A stretch of DNA of 64,000 nt, from contig OZ034978.1 of the NCBI GenBank assembly GCA_964030785.1, positions 9,977,453 through 10,041,452 on the forward strand. The letters are read 5' to 3'. This DNA is from Siderastrea siderea (taxonomy: Eukaryota > Cnidaria > Anthozoa > Scleractinia > Rhizangiidae). Within the stretch, counting starts at the first letter, position 1. Every line of letters starts with the position of its first letter. Position numbers and translations under genes: made by a program. Positions 10,731 through 22,800 of the stretch are shown here, piece after piece. The notes under the pieces are model-generated. The model was not told the origin of the DNA and did no database searches. It saw nothing but the letters and a program-made list of their open reading frames with translations.

Positions 10731-12343
10731 ATGGCTTCTGACCTCGGTGAAGAAATGGACACAGAGATTGAAATTTCTGGAGATATTCGCGATTTGCTGC
10801 CAAGAGATGGTTCTGTAAACGCGTATGGTTCCCATTTGGCAGAAAATGAAGGCGAACAGAACGAAGATGATGGCGCGAGACGTAGTGAAAGTCGTGAAAC
10901 TGAAGTGGTGTGTTTTGCGTATATTTTTCAAACTATATTTGAATTTTTTTTCTGTACTTTATAATTTGAACACAGGCCACTGACCGATTGTCTTTATTTG
11001 CATGCAGTCCTGTTCATGCAAGACTACCTGCAGTCGGAAGAAAACGGCACGAAGCGAAGGTTGCCCGTGCAGGAATGCTGACAGTAAATGCTCGTCACGT
11101 TGTGGTTGTGGTAAAGGGAAAAAGCAATGTAAAAATGGAAAGATGGAGGCAATAGATCGAGAAAACGCTCAGAATTTGCCTGGAAGTGCATTTCAGCGCC
11201 ATAACGTCGACATTCAGCAGTCGGTCGAGGAAATAAAGGTAGGACATGAGGGTTTCTATATTATGGTTTTGAAGTTTGACAAATCCTGATCAACCACACG
11301 AGGTGTCAAAAAAGATGTGCGACAATTTTTTTGTTTTCCTTTTTAGAAATTTATTACCGGTCTCTCAGTAGAACAGAAGGACAAACTCCTCATCGACTTA
11401 GGGCCTCTTCATATGATCCCGGTAACCGGGCTGGCTCGGTTACCGGGATGAATTTTGTCGTCTGTTCATATGGGAAATTTCAGCCCGGTTACCGGGATGA
11501 AATTCAAGAAACAAAACCAAAATGGCGCAACATTAACAAGTATTGTTCGCGACTATCATAGCTTTGCCGACTCTTGTAACTTTACTAATAAAGCTAATTC
11601 GAATACTTTTGAAGTGGAAATGCACACACGGCAAAATTATGCTATTTTGGCCGCCCAGTTTCGAAAGCGAAGCTAATTTGTCAAAAACATTTTCATCCCG
11701 GTAACCGGGCTGGAGTGTTCATGTGGGAAAATTTTCATCCCGGTTGCCGAGATCTCGGTTGTAGAAACCGAGATCTCGGTAACCGGGCTGGCCCGCCTTC
11801 TCATATGAACACATTGCAATTTTTACAAAGGAAATAGGAGTGAGGCGAGATCTCGGAAACCGGGCCAGCCCGGTCAACCGGGCTCATATGAAGAGGCCCT
11901 TACTCTCAAAGGGGAAGGGCAGTTTGGACTACGCCAAGAATTCTACGGAGGAAGACGGAGACCCTGGCGAGCCATCACACGGGGAGCCTGATTTGCGACC
12001 TGACTGGTGTGTTTGCAGCCACTGCATTCAAATGGACAATCCGCAAGAACAAAAATGTTGTGGACTTGGAAACTGTATCACTTCGTATGAACTGTTTCAA
12101 AATTTATGTCTCGATGGAAATGTGCTCGAAGTAGCTATCAAAGCTAGATGCGACATGCGTGCGGATGACATCGATTTCAGCAGTAACCGTTTTAGAAAGG
12201 CAGCATATCGTCAGTACATTTTATGGCGATACGGCAGGCTGGGAAAGGGGAATAGACGAGTTTGTCCTTCATGTTGTGTGCGCATGATAAGATCTGTTTA
12301 TCCATCTGCTGATGGCAATTACATGGGGTTCAGGGCTTTGTAG
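10731..12343 (+). CDS. Cys-rich plus P2RX7 C-terminal (ballast) domain protein, last exon interrupted by a MITE
   Basis: Three exons: 10731-10907, 11008-11238 and 11347-12343, with GTGTGT and GTAGGA donors and TTTGCATGCAG and TTTTCCTTTTTAG acceptors; all junctions are phase 0. Exon 1 encodes an acidic N-terminus. Exon 2 opens with a Cys cluster (C-x-C-x3-C ... C-P-C ... C-x3-C-G-C ... C-K-N) resembling CXC/tesmin-type zinc domains. Exon 3 carries the domain found at the C-terminus of vertebrate P2X7: W-C-V-C-x2-C, then C-C-x4-C-I-T, F-R-x-A-A-Y-R-Q-Y, CPSCCVRMIR and Y-x-G-F near the stop. In P2X7 these cysteines bind zinc in a cytoplasmic 'ballast' fold; here there are no membrane segments. 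Exon 3 contains a 499-bp element at 11401-11899; without it and one TTA copy the frame is open and the product is 300 aa. With it, translation stops near 11450. Confidence 0.85.
11401..11899. mobile_element. 499-bp PIF/Harbinger-like MITE inside the ballast exon
   Basis: Terminal inverted repeats start GGGCCTCTTCATATGA and end TCATATGAAGAGGCCC. A TTA duplication flanks them at 11398-11400 and 11900-11902, the target typical of PIF/Harbinger. Subterminal blocks of CCCGGTAACCGGGCTGG in both orientations repeat inside. No ORF of its own. Precise removal joins GAC TTA to CTC TCA in frame. Confidence 0.9.
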
Positions 12344-13396
12344 ATGTATTGCAACTTATGGGGCTGGGCAGCACCCTTATACCCCTACCCTATTTTTTCT
12401 AAATTCTCTACAAATTGCTAAATGTGATTTTGAAAACCTGTACAAGTTGAGTTGAAGTATCTGATCAAGTGTGATTTCTGTTCTCTCAGTCTCATCCACC
12501 CATATCATACCCCCATGGAATAGTTGAATACACAGTGTACCTCCCTCCAGCCTCCCCACCCCCTGATGGGATTTATTTTTCTCTCATCCCCTTCCATTTC
12601 AGTTGAATCTTCTTTTGGCAAGTGGTCTGTAGGCTAATAATGAAATTTGAAAATATGATATTAGAGTATGGTGACTTTTGTTTACTGTGTAAGCAGCCCT
12701 TGCTTGTGGCTCTACAGTAAAAAAAATGAAGCTCAAAGGGGCTTTCTGTTTTGAAGACTTGTAACCAGGTTGTTCCATAATATACTTCTTATCATCAAGG
12801 CTGTGCTCTAAGGAAAATTATAAGGAGCCCAACTGTTTCGAGCTATGAGATCCAGAGTGCCCAGCATAAAGCTTATATGTAAACAGTAAGTTTATCTGGT
12901 TGCTTAAAGGCAAAAAGTTAGTGGCCAGAGGCACCCAGGCACCCTTAAAGCACAGCCCTGATCATGATTTCTGTGGTTCTCCCCCTCATACCTTGTAAAC
13001 TTGTATTGTTATTGTTGAAAGGAAATAATATATATTTGAGGGACCATAAGTTTTTTCGGTTATAGTTCTGAGACTAGATTTCAGAATCACTGTATGGTGG
13101 GGAGGGGTGATTTGTAAAGAAGCAATATGCTGCACAGTGAAAGCTAAAAAATTCAAATTATTATTGATTATTAGTAATTACTCAGAAAGAAAAAAATATA
13201 AGTTCTTTGTTTGTTATCAGTTTAATATGACTATTTTTTCTAATTCATGGTCATGCGATACAAGAGTCTTTCCATAACTTTTTTATCATGGATGTAGCCA
13301 AAAGTAATTTGTTGTAACAAAAATAAAATTCAGTGTATCTACATTGTTGACAATATATTCTCACATAATTAACATCCCTGGGCATATTCATTTTGC
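12344..13396. other. spacer between the two convergent transposon genes
   Basis: AT-rich, with no coding signal. It should hold the 3' UTRs of both genes: AATAAA at about 13322 serves the + strand and TTTATT near 12570 the - strand. Confidence 0.5.
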
Positions 13397-15608
13397 TCAG
13401 TCCAGTTCATTTAGACATCTGGGGACTTTTTTTTCCTTTAGTCCATATCTGGCCAGCCGAAACTTCACAAGTTCAGCGGTCTCAGTAGGTTGCTTCATGG
13501 CAATGGTCGGTGCCAAATTCTTTGGGTGAAAGCTTGGACGTTGTACAACCCGCTGTACTGATTTATTGTCACCATGTCTGCGACGTAGGATTTGTGCCAG
13601 AAGAAATGGCCAATACTTGTACTCTTTGGGAACTTTGACAGGTTCTGCATGCCATTTTTTGGTGCGCTTGCTGTATTTGCGTGCATACTTGAAGCTCCCA
13701 TCCCTTGTTGTGGCATGAGGTCTGAACACATGCATATTGTGGTCAATAGCAGCCAAAGTTACCCTTGCCACAAAAACCAGGTACCTAGCCAATTGAAATA
13801 AACCGGGAAAATAAATGAAACGAGAATTATTTGACAAGTTTCACAGAAATCATTTAGAACTGTGCAAGAAAAGCCATCCACTTGGGGGTATATTTATACA
13901 CTAGTTTTCTGTTTTATAAACCTTTGAAAATGATAAGCCACTGGTCCATGAAAACCTTCCCATACACATCAACGAGAAATTTGTCACTGGAGTATAACTT
14001 GGTCAAATTGCTTGCACTGATTTAGGAAAATTTCTTCATGGAATAGCACCTGAATGCCAGTTCAGATTGGGACAAATCTTAAGACTGACTTGTCTTACTC
14101 ATGGCTGAATGTAGGAGTTTTGTAACCACTGAAAGAGTTCACTCCACTTTATTGGTCAAATAGAAATTGTCAAGTGCAACAAACTGCAATAATAAGTTCG
14201 CAACACTTTGGTATGTTTTAGATGATTTCACAAGTTCAATAGACCTTTCCAGCATTCGCTCCAGTGACTACAAACAATGGTTTCTAGTCGAGGCTGGGAT
14301 GGACTAAAATACAGCAAAGGTATGAAGCTTGATGCAAATTGTCCACCCCAGCTGCAACGTAAAACCATTGTTTGCGGGCATGGAAGCATAATGCGGGAAA
14401 GGTCTATTGATCACTATACAAATTGAACATTTCTTTTGGTCTCCTTAGTGAGCAAATTAGTGAGAAGAGCATGGAGTGACTAGTCCTAGGAAACCATACA
14501 ATGGCCACAATCTATGTTTATGAAATCACATTACATGACATTACATTACTTACTCAAATGCATTCCTCTTGGGTGCATACTTTGTCATCATCGAGTTAAA
14601 ATTTTCCAAGTCACTGGTGTGTCTACACAAAATAAGTAATAAGTTGTGAGGATTAGCTGTTTATTTCTTAAAAATAATTTGAAAAATATGTACCTAACAT
14701 AAGAAAAGGATTTGACAGTAATTACTTGCCAGCAGTGGGTCCTTACAGGTTTTGTGCACAAGTGCACTTCTTGGAACATCCACAAATTTTCTAAGAGTTG
14801 GGCATTTAATCGTGAAATCTCCGTCTTGCCAACATGATTGGTATTTGGCCACCCCCCGTCTCCCTCCCCCTCCTACAGCTCAACATTCACAGGTGCATAA
14901 GGGCAAATGGACTATAAACATTACCGGAAGGTGACATAATGAATCAGGGAATTGAGCCATCTGTCATCAAAAACAACTTTTTTAACAGCCTCTGCAGACT
15001 TGGATCCCTTCGCCAAGTAGGTTTTGCCATCTTCGGAAGCTGTCAGTGGTCCATGTGAACACTGGCCATCTGCGAAAAAGCATAGTTCATTCAAATAAAC
15101 TGTACAGAAGACAACTATATATAAACTGTAGACAAAAGAACTAGAGAAAAAAAAAACAAAAACAGGAATATATATACGTGCAAATAATATCTTACTTGTC
15201 TGATTGACGATCAAGATGGCGAGTCCCTTGCATTGGAGTCGATGCAAACAGAGGCCTTCGACCTGAAAATATAATATAAACTTAGGGTCACTTCGAGGGT
15301 TTGCCACATTAAAATACATTTAATGTAAATAGAAAAGAGATGCAAGCAAAGATGAACTTACTAGCAACTGGTGACTGATGATTTTGATCGTCGTCCGTGT
15401 CAATCCTTCGCCTCTTGTTTGAAGCGGATTGTGGAGGCGAAATTGTAACTCGATGTAGCAGAATCTCAGCAAATTCGCTATGAGTCCTGCTTCCATATCC
15501 CAACTGATTCTTTCTCTCATTCCAGGAATGATAAACTGATTGTCTAACCCATAACTTCACACGGCGTTCATTTCGAGACGGCCGTCCCATCTTTCGTTTG
15601 GGTGGCAT
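13397..15608 (-). pseudogene. transposase-like gene with central region missing
   Basis: Exons on the minus strand: A 15362-15608, B 15196-15262, C 14935-15069, D 14554-14622, E 13397-13784. Exon A begins MPPKRKMGRPSRNERRVKLW, a basic N-terminus. Exons C-E join perfectly (CG|A Arg and GA|G Glu split codons) into GQCSHGPL...VTFRHTSDLENFNSMM, then TKYAPKRNAFE and VARVTLAAIDHN. This matches the C-terminal third of a widespread animal transposase-like family I recall from fish and cnidarian genomes, with an H-T-x-x-L-E-x-[FY]-[HN]-S motif whose Glu is a candidate DDE residue. The central part expected to hold the two Asp residues is absent. B ends in phase 2 while C needs phase 1, so exons seem to have been deleted between them. 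Family recall is from memory and unchecked. Confidence 0.65.
14236..14410. mobile_element. 175-bp MITE in an intron of the transposase-like gene
   Basis: About 50-bp inverted repeats: TCAATAGACCTTTCC...CAAACAATGGTTT on the left and the complement AAACCATTGTTTG...GGAAAGGTCTATTGA on the right. No clear target duplication. It lies between exons D and E. Confidence 0.75.
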
Positions 15609-15950
15609 GATTCGAATGACAAACCAGACTACCACAGATTGGGGTATCCGAGAAAAATCCACAAAACAGACTTCACGATACCTTATCTACCTAGCGAACC
15701 TATTTTTAAATCAAAACATGCAAAGACTGTTCAGATGGAAACGGATTTCTCCCCCACTAAAACTAGAAACTCTAATGGCGACTTTCTGGGTCCCAGAAAC
15801 TACAAAACGACCGCGATGCATCATGGTAAGTGACAAAGGGTCTTTAACGCTCCACTTAATTAACAACGCGTAAATTAACGCTAACAAAAATTAACGCGAA
15901 TTTTTACAATTCGCGTTAATTTCATGGAGCGTTAATTTCCTATAATAGGG

Positions 15951-16062
15951 TATGTTGTTATGTTATGTTAATGTTATGTTATGTTTGTTATGTTATGTTA
16001 CGTTATGTTATGTTAAGTTACGTTATGTTATGTTACGTTATGTTATGTTATTTTAGTATTTT
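15951..16062. repeat. TTATG pentanucleotide microsatellite
   Basis: Irregular array of TTATG with CGTTA variants beginning exactly at the right edge of the 5.7-kb transposon. The transposon either inserted at, or seeded, this array. Confidence 0.85.
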
Positions 16063-16883
16063 TGTTTCTAATTACTTCTATCATCATAATCAAATTCCAA
16101 CGACCTTCACTTTCACTTTTCCCAAGGGTTTTTGTTTAATACACGTTTCACTGGTTTTGGCCCACTTATATAACAATAAGCTTCCTCAGGTAAAGCCTTC
16201 AGTTAGCTGATTAAACATGTGGTCTGGGTATTGGCCAGAAGAGCGATTCAAGCTCCACGGTTTCCAGCCAATTGAAAGTCTTGCTAATCTTGATGAATAC
16301 CTTTCTATGCGGTAAACATTAATGCTTCGTCCTGAGCTGGTTACTGTTCTGTATCGATGCTTTGTCGTTCGACAAGTTGCTGTCAATAGCCACGGTCATA
16401 TAAAAATAAATAAAGAAGGCTTTTACTGTACGTTTACGGGTATTGAAATTCAAGTCTGACAAGGCTTTTCTTTGTATATTTGTTTCTAATTACATTTTTC
16501 TTTATATTCAATTTACAAAGATGCCACTTTTCAAACAAACAAACAAACACACATAAACTAAAAAACAAAACATAGAAACAAATAAAAAACGCTTAACCTA
16601 TGTTTTAGCTCGCATAACAGAAGATCAATACAAAATGGGACCAATGGCTTCCTCTTTTTGATAACTGGACTATTTTTAAATAGAATTTTATATACCAGGC
16701 ATTTTTTATTATTTAATTATGAAGCACTTGGCATTACAATCCTTTTTTGGAGCATTTCTTTGGCTTGCACGGCCATCTACTGTCAATAGGCTTTGTCGGG
16801 GCATTTTATTTTAAGTAGAAAACCTAGAAACAACTTTGCAGCAAAAATTAATTTTAACCTTAAAATCAAGACAAATTAAAAAG
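16063..16883. promoter_or_regulatory. 3' flank of the P2X gene
   Basis: No exons seen. On the minus strand, AATAAA signals lie at 16805-16810 and 16705-16710 (plus-strand TTTATT), 75 and 175 bases past the P2X stop codon, so P2X transcripts probably end here. The interval between the P2X stop and the transposon right end is 933 bases. Confidence 0.55.
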
Positions 16884-19800
16884 TCAAATCACCTCATAAT
16901 CTCCAGAGTGACTGTCTGAATCGTCATCATCAACAAAAAGATACTTTTTCTCTCTGTAGAAGTACTTCTTTTGAAGAACGTAGAGAACCACAACATCACA
17001 CAGCACTGTTGCCTGAAAGGAAAGAACACATATTAGATAAAACGTGTTCCGATTAAAAGACAAGCTCAACTGAAGAGGATAACAGTAAAGTACGTACACA
17101 AAGAAGATAATGCCAAAACCAGATAAAAGTTGTTGCAGAAAAAGACACAAACAGAGTGATACTTGGAAATTTTACATGTCATATACAAATTTCTTCAAAT
17201 AGGCCATATCCTCCATAACAACCGGTTGTACAAATCATAAATAATAGCTCTTAGAAATATGTCTAAAATGTTTCTCCCTTTTTAAGCCATGACCAAAATG
17301 GACATGAATGGTTAGAGGGGTGACATAATACATTCTGACTTGTAAGGAGCACTCCCTGGGAATAAGATTAGTCCCCCCTGCCTAGGGGCCAGGCAGTGGG
17401 GAGGTGCTTTCTCAGGCAACTGGAAAAAATGTCTAAAGCTACATAAATGAAGAACAAGTAAGCATTTTAAGAACTCACAATACCAAGCAGGGCAAGACCA
17501 GAACCCAGGTTAAGGAACAGTGGAATTACACTAAATTTTCCTCCCTATAAAAGAAAAGGAGAAATAGCATTGTTTAAGAATATACTAAATTGAATTTTGC
17601 TTAATGCAAATCAAGCTTATACATCCAACTTAAACATTATCTCCCTTTAATCCGGTTGAGAGTACCACTTTAATGTACATAAAACACTAAAAGAAGATGT
17701 CACTTAAAAGCTCATTTCAGGCATAATTACAGTAACAAAAACCAGTCAAATCTGAGCAATGTTATTGTAGTATGGTGGAACCATTGTACTTCACCATTTA
17801 AAACAATCGGCCAGAAAAGTTTGGCCAATCCATGTTATTTAACAGTATTAATGGGGTACGGCCAAATTGTGATAGCCTACAAAAAGTGAGAAAATGCAGA
17901 GAACAAACAACAGAAAAAAGAAACATACTAAACATCAGAGGCAGAAAAAGAAATCACTTTTTGAGTGGTTACCAATATACAGTTTAAAGGAAATGTTAGA
18001 ATTTGTCTTTGCCAATTTCCATCACCCACTTATCATTGCCTTGCAAAACGTCTGACTAGCCATCAAGCCTACTACTACCCACCAATCGAAATACAATTTC
18101 AAAGATACTGGTCAACTGCAAAGTGATTTTACTTACCTCTCCATAAACAAGGATCATGAAGCGAACGCCATAAGCCTTAATCAGTGTCCTGTGGAGAACA
18201 TTGTCTTGGACAAAGTAATTGGCATATCTGAAAACAAATTTAAACAAAACATTGTAATGCTGGCATGAATACAGGGTTCTCAGTGAGTTAGATGACTTCA
18301 GGACCTAACAATTAATGCTTAAAGGTACAGTAAAGCTTCTGCATTTTTGTTGAAAAGTGATGGCTCAGAAAGTGAAGAAGAAAGTTTTTCAGCCACCTCA
18401 CGAATTTTAATCTGCCTATAGAAGAGTAAAATTCAAAGAAACAACTTGACGCTTGAAACAGTTAAAAAGTAATTAATAATCCAATACTGATGCCAGCTAC
18501 ATTACCTCACAACCTGGTTTGATCTGAAATCCCAGCTTTAATGACATAAAACCTGTTGCTCTGGCTAATGGATGGTAGTGTGCAGTTTAATTTACAATAC
18601 TGTAATGGCCATCTCAAACTCCCTGAGTTTACAGACACATATTTTCTCTTTTGTGTTTTAGATGGCAGGAGACACCATACTTTTACATTAGTTTCATACC
18701 TGAAATTATAACCTGGGGCAATTGGTGATTTGGAGTCATCCAGTCTAAGCAGAAAACAAGCATTTTAGAGGCTATTGGCAAATAAATTAAAATCTACATT
18801 ACCAGCATGCTTGGGGTAAATTCAAGTCTCCCCTTATAAGAAGCGTTCACTTTTGCGGGGGGAGGGGGAGGGAGGACTTAATGTCCACTTCCAAGTTGCT
18901 TGTGGGAAGGGTCCCACATGCATTAGCTTTCATTCCACAACTGTCAAGTCTTCAAGACTTTTTTGCTACCAGTTTTAGGGGAGCAGGGATGGTGAATTAG
19001 TTCTAGAATGTGTTTGAATCTTGAAATTCCAAAACTACTTAAAAAAATGTAATAACATAGTCCAAAAGGACCCACTGCACCATGCCTCAAAAAGGTAGCA
19101 TTTCTTGCCTGAGAAAAACGTACAGTGGCAGAGACAACTGGCTCAGACCACTGTAAGATTAGAAGCCTAAATTAAAGTGACAACCACTTGCAGTGTACAT
19201 TGAAGTTTTTTATTCAAATTTATAACTTTTTGACATCTTTTTTATCACTGTTTGGTGGCTTTAGTTACAACTAAGCAATCAAATTTAACCCTTTAAGCCT
19301 GGCCAACATCATTATACAAGTTCTAATTCTTCTTACTAGTCTCTTTAGATTTTATTGATTACATAGTTGGGAAAACTTTTTCAAACATCAAGCCAATTTA
19401 TCTTTGGCGATCACTTGCTAAATTCTCATGACCTGTATGTGTTATAATACACTGGTATGAAAAGGTTGGAGAAATTTGATGCTGATCACTCCTTCTGCAG
19501 GTGTTAGCAGTACCACTTGCAACAATGTAACCACCAGGCCTGCTCTGATCTCTTTCCCTTTTTTGGCTTTGATTTTTATTGAAAAGATATATTATTATGC
19601 TTGTAAAAATAAGTCAAAATTGACTTGAGTTTCTTTTTGTTACCTTCTAAATGAGTACTTGGGTTCACAAGAATATGCAAGCGAATCAAAGTTACAGTTC
19701 CAGGTTATGACAATAGCCATGACTCCACCCTACAATGGAGAGAAAAAAAGCTTTTATTGACATTAGGATAATAGCAAACACAGCATTTAATATCATGTAC

Positions 19801-22800
19801 AACAATTATTATTATTTATTAGAAGTCAGTGAAGTAGGATCATCCTGCTAAGTGCAGTTCTGAGAAGGGCTGTTTGTGATGACATTGACTGACATTTTGA
19901 CAACCTCAGAGTGGAAGTTATCATCAGAGTAAAATGTCAGTCAATATCGCCACCATCAGTACGTCCTTTTCAGGACTACACTCACCTCCAGGTTCAAACC
20001 ATTTACTGCAAATCATTTTATGGTAATATCAATTTACAATTTTGAATCTTTCGTGACAGTATTGAATCACAGCATGAGGTTAAGAATTCGAAGAGTTTGA
20101 CTTGTTTGCTAACTATTAAAATAAATAAATAAATAAATAAAATAATAAATAAATAAATATGGTAATATAGCCATGCATTAGTCATATACTGCCAGGATTA
20201 TGGGATAAATTACCTGATAAGCTATGTCTTCAAAATTGACTTTTGCGAGTTCCAAAATCTTTCCAAACTTGAATATGGGGCACAGAGGGTCAGTTTCAGA
20301 GTCATAATTGCATGAGGTCAAGTAACTTTTGTTGTCTGTCATGATATTTCTCCTGTATCAAGAAAAACGTTAACTTGCAGACAAGAATAGTCCTTATATC
20401 ATCCAGCAGAAGTTAAAAAAATTATTTAATTGTGAGGGATAATTTACAGATTTTATTGAAATGAGTTGGCCCAATTATGGTATCATGCCCTTCAGGATAG
20501 AAGGTCTTAAGTATTTAGAACAAAAAACAATTATTAGCAAGACCATCCGGCTAGAAAAAAAGCCATGATTGCAGTGCTTGTTTCAGTCAGAACATGCAGG
20601 CCACCTAGTGCTCCCCCCCCCCCCCCACCAGGGGAAAGGAATGCCCACACACAGCTCTAAATTCACAAACAAACATGGGGTTTTCAACTGAAACTGTCAT
20701 GGACAAGACTTGCAGTAGACAGGGTATGAATATATAGATGCCTTAGGACTAGATAATATTAATTTTGTAAAATATTTACAAAATTAATAATTATTTTCCC
20801 CATTGATGTTGTAACATACATTATGCAGTGTGGCCTTGTACTCGACACTGTCAGCCATCAAATCGTTAATTAAAAAGAAAAATTAAAAAAGGATTTGCAA
20901 TGTTTATAGACAGCTTGGCTCTTTTCAATTGATTCAAGTCATAACAGGGAAAGGAAAGTGCAAACCTAAATGCAATGTTTGGCCCTTGCTATTTACTTCC
21001 AGAATTTCTGAAAAGAAATATTATGATTTTAAAAAAATATCCAACAGCAAGATTATCAGCGAGTACTTACAGTGATTCATCAAACTTAGGGAACTGCACG
21101 TTGTTTTTAATGAGTATAGTGAAATTCTTGGCAGCCTCAAGCAGTGGAACATTTTCCCTACAGTCATAAGGAAAATTTAAATTTAAGAAAACAGGCTGCT
21201 TTGAGCAGAAATAATTAGCTACAGTATTAACTGTTAGTAGAAGAATTTACTGCCAACTGTGGGATAGGATGTTTGTCAAAGGTGCACCACTAGGTTAAAT
21301 TTCATGTGGCTGAATGAAATTTAGGCTAAGTTAAACTCAAGACAATGCTGGCCAGCAGTTTTCCATTCTAAGTATTTGGGGCGGTCGCTTAACCTTGCAG
21401 AGGCCGCTCGGGATTTTACAGCTCCCCTGTTGAGGTCAGGTCATTTCATTCATGTTGCCTCACGTTGCACACGTTCGCAAGTTCCTGCTCCCCAGCCCAG
21501 CCCTCCCTTTGGTAAGTATATGGTAAGTATCGTTAGCTTTCCACTGATTAGCAGTGTGACGGTGCCTGGGTGGATGCCACTCACAGGGTTGTCATGGTTA
21601 CCGGCTGCACTTGGATGCAGTTCTTGGCTCCACCAACCTCTCAGGCACCTCCCCTATGTAACAATACCTACATTGGTATAGTGGTACTATACTGGTATGT
21701 CGAAATCCATTGTCCAAGGTGCATTCCTAGGCTTTCCCACATAATATATTGGTATATATTATGAGAGGGGTACATCATGTAGACTATAGCACTGCCTTGT
21801 CTTAGAACGCAACAAACAGGGCATGAATCATTGAGCGACAAGGCAAAAGTAATAAATAAAAATTAACTGGTTCAAGTTGATCCTGCAATTCCCCAATGGT
21901 TGTTCATCAAATGTGGCTTCCATATAATGTATGTTTGACATTGGTCAATCAAGAGTGCAATTTTTCACATGAGGCTTGGGCTGTGAGGCTTGACAGTGCA
22001 TTTTCACATGAGGCTCCCACTCTCTTGGGCTGAAAGTTTGTCTGTAGCAAAGTAGACTTTTCAGTTTTAGCCTTGTTCATGTTCATAAAATTTTCATCCT
22101 GACAGCAATTGTCTTTGCCTCATGATGAATGCAACAATTTTTTCAAAGCTGGGCAAGAGAAACATTGGCTTAAGCAAGCAAATTCTTGACATTTGCCTTC
22201 CAAAAGGGCAAACTGGAATTTGGGGGCCCCTTTCTTGATAACTTTTTGGACCGGAAAGTTATTTTATGCGCGCATGGTTTATCTTAAAGATTCAGATTTT
22301 TGTTGGTTTTTAAAACTAAGCAGTAAAATTGTAAGTTGATGAAACAAGTCAAGCTGGTTTGCAGGGGCTAAAAGTTACACCACCATTCTACAGATTTTGA
22401 TTTTAAAATATAGCTCTGGGCCTGAAAAGTTACCGGGACTTTCGAGAAACGAGCCCCAGGTTTTTGTTAAACCCTGCTGTTTACGCATAAGATATTGTAC
22501 ACATCTTGAAGCAATGCATTAGCAGTGACTCTAGACGTATTTAAAAGGAAGTGACCTGGAGTAAAAGAAGTGGGAGGAGACTCGTCCCTCCCTTTCCTCC
22601 ACTAAATCTACCACTGCAATACATATAGTTAGAGGACCCTCACCCTTCACACACCTTAAATTGAAGCCAGGCATTGGGAGTTCATCTATCTCCACAGGAC
22701 ACCAGGAATAGATTTCACAAACTTTGCCATATGGCTTTTTATCCCCTCTGTCAGCATCCACACATCTTCCAGTCTTCAGACCTGCATGTACAGTCACGTA

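Larger units (their letters stand above)
10216..15950. mobile_element. 5.7-kb TIR transposon carrying a P2RX7-ballast gene and a transposase-like remnant
   Basis: The left end reads CCTTATTATAGGAAATTAAC at 10216; the right end is its complement with one mismatch, finishing at 15950 (...TATAATAGGG). Both sides are flanked by TA (10214-10215, 15951-15952). Inside the termini are repeated ATTAACGCG-like motifs on both sides. A second inverted block, TTAAAGACCCTTTSTCACTT, lies at about 10611-10640 on the left and 15817-15850 on the right. Two spliced genes converge: 10731-12343 (+) and 13397-15608 (-), each starting just inside its TIR. TA duplication resembles Tc1/mariner-type targeting, but a chance TA cannot be excluded because the right flank is a TTATG microsatellite. 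Both genes are damaged here, so this copy is probably not autonomous. Confidence 0.85.

Noticed and set aside
16884..17012. P2X gene as a P2X7 orthologue
   Set aside because: The last exon stops shortly after YREKKY with no ballast domain; the ballast gene nearby is a separate transcription unit on the other strand.
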